This document shows, in pieces, positions 61,437-64,000 of a DNA stretch of 64,000 nt. This DNA comes from Rubellimicrobium arenae. Lineage in GTDB: Bacteria; Pseudomonadota; Alphaproteobacteria; Rhodobacterales; Rhodobacteraceae. Where the stretch lies: assembly GCF_017916295.1 (NCBI RefSeq), contig NZ_JAFMSS010000013.1, positions 60,915 to 124,914 of the forward strand, read 5' to 3'. The translations under genes were made by a program, and so were the position numbers. Below the pieces are notes generated by a model. It was not told the DNA's origin. It worked only from the letters and a program-made list of their open reading frames with translations, and made no database searches. Each line of letters opens with the position of its first letter. The first letter of the stretch is position 1.

Positions 61437-62939
61437 ATGCTGACCGCCGAGAACCTTCGCAAGAGCTATGCTGGCGTCGAGGCGCTGCGGGGCGTCAGCT
61501 TCGAGGTGCGCCCGGGCGAGGTGGTTGGCCTTGTCGGCGAGAACGGGGCGGGCAAGTCCACCCTGATGCGGCTTCTAGCGGGCACCCAGCGGCCGTCGGG
61601 TGGTCGAATCCTGCGGGATGGGCAGCCCGTCAGCCTGGCGTCTCCACGCGATGCCAACGCCATGGGCATCGCCATGGTCTTCCAGGAGCAGTCGCTGATC
61701 CTGAACCTGTCCGTGGCCGAGAACCTTTTCCTCGGCCAAGACGGGGAGTTCGTCCGACATGGCCTGATCGACCGTCGTGCCCTGCGCCGGGCGGCCCTCC
61801 ACCAACTGGCCAAAGTGGGGCTCGACATCGATCCCGACCGTCGCGCAGGGGAACTCTCGTTCGCGCAGCGCCAGATGGTGGAACTGGCCAAGGCCCTGGC
61901 GCTGGAGGATCGCGTCGACCGGGACCTCGTCATCCTCCTCGACGAGCCGACGTCGGTGCTGGAGCAGGCCGAGATCGACCTCCTGTTCAGCCGCGTGAGG
62001 GATCTGCAGAGCCGGGCGAGCTTCGTTTTCGTGTCGCACCGGCTGGACGAGGTGCTGGCCATCAGCGACCGCGTCTACGTGATGCGGGATGGGGCCGTGG
62101 TGGCCGAGGCACCGGCCTCGGCGGTGACCCCGGCAGACCTTCACCAGATGATGGTCGGGCGCGGGGTGCGGACCGAGTACTATCTCGAGAGCCGGCAGGA
62201 GCCGCCCCGCAGCGACGTCGCCCTCGCGGTTCGGGGGCTGGGGCAGCAGGGCGCCTTCCGGGACGTGAGCTTCGACCTCCATCGCGGCGAGGTGCTCGGG
62301 CTGGCTGGCGTGATCGGGTCCGGGCGGGAGGCGTTGATCCGGGTGCTATTCGGCTTCGAGCGTCCCGACGCCGGGGGCATGGAGGTCGAGGGCCAGGCCT
62401 ATGCGCCGCGGTCGCCCGCCGACGCCGTGGCGCGTGGGCTCGGCTTCGTCCCGAGCGAGCGGAGGACGGAAGGCCTCGTGATGACGCTGTCGCTGGGGGC
62501 CAACATCACCTTGGCCCGGATCCGCGAAGCGATGACGCCATGGGGCCTCAGCCGTAGCAAGGAGCAGGCCTTGGCGCGGGACTGGATCTCTCGCCTGGGC
62601 ATCCGCACGCCGTCCGCCGACACGCCGTGCCGCAATCTTTCGGGTGGAAATCAGCAGAAAGTGGTGCTGGCCAAGTGGCGCACCGCCGGATCGCGTGTGC
62701 TGATCCTTGATCATCCGACGCGCGGAGTCGACGTCGGCGCCAAGGAGGAGGTGTTCCGGCTCATCCGGGACCTTTGCGACGAAGGCGTCGCCATCCTTCT
62801 CGTTGCTGACACCCTTGAGGAGACCATCGGCCTGAGCCACCGGGTTCTCGTGATGCGCGACGGCGCGATCAGCGCCGAACTGCCCGCCCCGGCCGGCGGG
62901 AAGCCCGAGCAGGTCCGCATCGTGGAGCATATGGTATGA
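61437..62939 (+). CDS. Ribose-type ABC transporter double ATPase (RbsA-like) with altered second domain
   Basis: 500 residues. Domain 1 has Walker A GENGAGKST (34-42), the RbsA-type signature LSFAQRQMVE (140-149) and Walker B LLDEPTSVLE. Domain 2 has the normal degenerate P-loop (GVIGSGREAL, about 291-300) and signature LSGGNQQKVVLA (401-412). However, Walker B reads LILDHPTRGVDVG, with His426 where the catalytic Glu is usual. In related importers one ATP site is often weak, so the protein may still function through domain 1. It starts 4 bases after the first permease stop and overlaps the next permease start by 4 bases. Confidence 0.88.
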   Translation: MLTAENLRKSYAGVEALRGVSFEVRPGEVVGLVGENGAGKSTLMRLLAGTQRPSGGRILRDGQPVSLASPRDANAMGIAMVFQEQSLILNLSVAENLFLGQDGEFVRHGLIDRRALRRAALHQLAKVGLDIDPDRRAGELSFAQRQMVELAKALALEDRVDRDLVILLDEPTSVLEQAEIDLLFSRVRDLQSRASFVFVSHRLDEVLAISDRVYVMRDGAVVAEAPASAVTPADLHQMMVGRGVRTEYYLESRQEPPRSDVALAVRGLGQQGAFRDVSFDLHRGEVLGLAGVIGSGREALIRVLFGFERPDAGGMEVEGQAYAPRSPADAVARGLGFVPSERRTEGLVMTLSLGANITLARIREAMTPWGLSRSKEQALARDWISRLGIRTPSADTPCRNLSGGNQQKVVLAKWRTAGSRVLILDHPTRGVDVGAKEEVFRLIRDLCDEGVAILLVADTLEETIGLSHRVLVMRDGAISAELPAPAGGKPEQVRIVEHMV

Positions 62940-63889
62940 TCACCCTGGCCGCTCCCGGGCCACGCCTGCGCGCGGCGCTGCCGATGCTGGTGCTGGCAGG
63001 GCTCATGGCCGCCCTCGGGCTGGCCGTGCCCGGCTTTGCATCGCCGGCAACATTGCTCCTGGTTTTGGCCGATACGGCGACGCTCTTCGTGCTGGCCGCC
63101 GGCCTGTCCTTCGTGATCGTGATCGGCAGCATTGACCTGGGCGTGACGGCCACGGCCTCGCTGGCCGGAGTGGTGACGGCGCTGCTGCTGCCGGGCTGGG
63201 GCGGCTGGGCCTTTCCCGTGGCGCTGGCCGCCGGGCTTCTGGCAGGGACGGTCACGGGGCTCGTCCATGTCGGATTGCGGGTGCCTTCCTTCATCGCCTC
63301 GCTGGCCGCCGGGGGCGTGGTGGGCGGGCTCACGCTCTGGCTGTCGGACGCCCAGGCCGTCACCATCGGGCAGACCGACCGGCCCTGGCTCGATTGGGTT
63401 GCGGGCGAGACGGCGGGCCTGCCGCATATCATCGTGGTCGCTGCGGGGGCGCTGCTGCTCGGCTGGGGGCTTCAACGTCTGACGCCCCTGGGCCGCTTCG
63501 GGCTCGCCATCGGCGCGAGCGAACCGGCCACCGTGGCCTCCGGGGTCCGGGTGGCACGGTACAAGGTGCTGGCCTTCGCCCTGTCCGGGCTTTTCGCGGC
63601 CTTGGCAGGGATCATGCTGGCCGCACGCCTCACGAGCGGTTCTCCGACCGGAGCAAGCGAGCTCCTGCTTCCCTCGATCGCCGCCGTGATCGTAGGGGGG
63701 ACCGCCATTACCGGCGGGACGGGCGGGGTTGCGCGGACGGCGGTCGGGGCGCTGACCGTGTCGGTCGCGCGGCTCGGCATGACATTCCTTGGGGTGGACG
63801 CCTTCGCGCAGCAGATCCTGTTCGGGGTCGTCCTGATCGCCGCCGTCGCCATCACCACGGATCGCGCCAGCGTGGTGGTGACCAAATGA
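62936..63889 (+). CDS. Second ribose-type ABC transporter permease
   Basis: 317 residues. RbsC-like features are present, including LSFVIVIGSIDLGVTATASLAGVVTAL, VPSFIASLAAGGVVGGL, LGRFGLAIGASEPATVASGVRVARYKVLAFALSGLFAALAG, and a late GVDAFAQQILFGVVLIAAVA. It differs clearly from the first permease at 60431 (roughly one-third of residues similar by eye). The importer therefore probably uses a heterodimer, as in AI-2/Lsr and some polyol systems. The ATG at 62936 overlaps the ATPase stop (ATGA). Confidence 0.88.
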   Translation: MITLAAPGPRLRAALPMLVLAGLMAALGLAVPGFASPATLLLVLADTATLFVLAAGLSFVIVIGSIDLGVTATASLAGVVTALLLPGWGGWAFPVALAAGLLAGTVTGLVHVGLRVPSFIASLAAGGVVGGLTLWLSDAQAVTIGQTDRPWLDWVAGETAGLPHIIVVAAGALLLGWGLQRLTPLGRFGLAIGASEPATVASGVRVARYKVLAFALSGLFAALAGIMLAARLTSGSPTGASELLLPSIAAVIVGGTAITGGTGGVARTAVGALTVSVARLGMTFLGVDAFAQQILFGVVLIAAVAITTDRASVVVTK

Positions 63890-63917
63890 AGCACGATACA
63901 AGAGGGGCTGACTGACC

Positions 63918-64000
63918 ATGGACCTGGGGTTGGCGGGCAAGGTGGCGGTGGTGACGGGGGGGAGCGTCGGCATCGGGCTGGGGGTGGCGCGGGCCTTGGC
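63918..64000 (+). CDS. SDR-family oxidoreductase, N-terminal part (cut by window edge)
   Basis: Only 27 codons are visible before the end of the window. They contain the start of a short-chain dehydrogenase: a beta strand (KVAVVTGGSVGIG) with the TGxxxGIG cofactor motif, followed by LGVARALA. The ATG at 63918 lies 28 bases after the second permease stop, so it is probably part of the importer operon and may oxidise the imported sugar or polyol. Confidence 0.8.
   Translation, partial: MDLGLAGKVAVVTGGSVGIGLGVARAL

Noticed and set aside
59294..61462. 722-codon minus-strand frame over the ribose-type importer
   Set aside because: It is antisense to the binding-protein and permease genes; the translation is His/Arg/Gln-rich and has no family match.
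1..64000. tRNA or rRNA genes, CRISPR arrays, transposases, integrases, attachment sites
   Set aside because: No such sequence was recognised on reading either strand; short or degenerate copies could be missed without a search tool.

Overview
The window is high-GC DNA (roughly two-thirds G+C by eye) from the chromosome of a Gram-negative alphaproteobacterium, most likely a member of the Rhodobacteraceae. The support is two secreted proteins ending in a PLPA-type (VPLPA-CTERM) sorting signal plus an Arg-rich tail, a minCDE operon, alphaproteobacterial-style sugar and sugar-acid ABC transporters, and GGAGG-type ribosome sites. I saw no rRNA, tRNA, CRISPR, phage or insertion-sequence genes.

Layout. 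0-8 kb: a truncated LysR regulator, an aldo/keto reductase divergent from its own LysR regulator, and two VPLPA-CTERM surface proteins on either side of a winged-helix/TolB-like/TPR regulator. 8.8-16.2 kb: a self-contained sugar or polyol operon (LacI repressor, binding protein, two permeases, a tagatose/psicose-3-epimerase-type isomerase, a MalK/UgpC-type ATPase and an SDR dehydrogenase) behind a promoter with two LacI-type operators. 16.8-18.7 kb: minE, minD and minC. 19.4-25.3 kb: an ADP-ribosylglycohydrolase convergent with a Fbp/Pot-type ABC importer whose last gene is a 5-formyl-THF cyclo-ligase paralog (COG0212 type). 26-29.5 kb: a small membrane protein and a very GC-rich trio (sorbosone-dehydrogenase-like propeller, putative ferritin-like protein, VTT/DedA membrane protein). 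30-36 kb: two secreted hydrolases, an unrecognised secreted protein, a lower-GC acetyltransferase and a decayed phytanoyl-CoA dioxygenase gene. 36.4-43.8 kb: a sugar-acid locus with a second MalK-type importer, two enolase-superfamily dehydratase-like enzymes and a GntR/FCD regulator; both enzyme genes carry the same 12-bp palindrome upstream.

44.3-56.5 kb: a large divergent locus. One arm holds an EamA exporter and an oligopeptide-type importer. The other holds a cytoplasmic BNR sialidase-like protein, a PdxA2-type dehydrogenase, a DapA/NanA-family lyase and an iron-dependent alcohol dehydrogenase. A DUF1537 acid-sugar kinase and a FadR-type GntR regulator converge on it. This is the best candidate for a new catabolic pathway, probably for a four-carbon acid sugar or a conjugate of one. 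56.7-57.9 kb: a spore-photoproduct-lyase homolog in a lineage not known to sporulate. 58.2-64 kb: a LacI regulator divergent from a ribose-type importer (binding protein, permease, double ATPase, second permease) and the start of an SDR gene cut by the window edge.

Taken together the window is a series of scavenging modules, with five ABC importers, two LacI, two GntR and two LysR regulators. Each regulator sits beside the transport and enzyme genes it probably controls. The gaps of 0.3-1.3 kb between modules show no recognisable genes.
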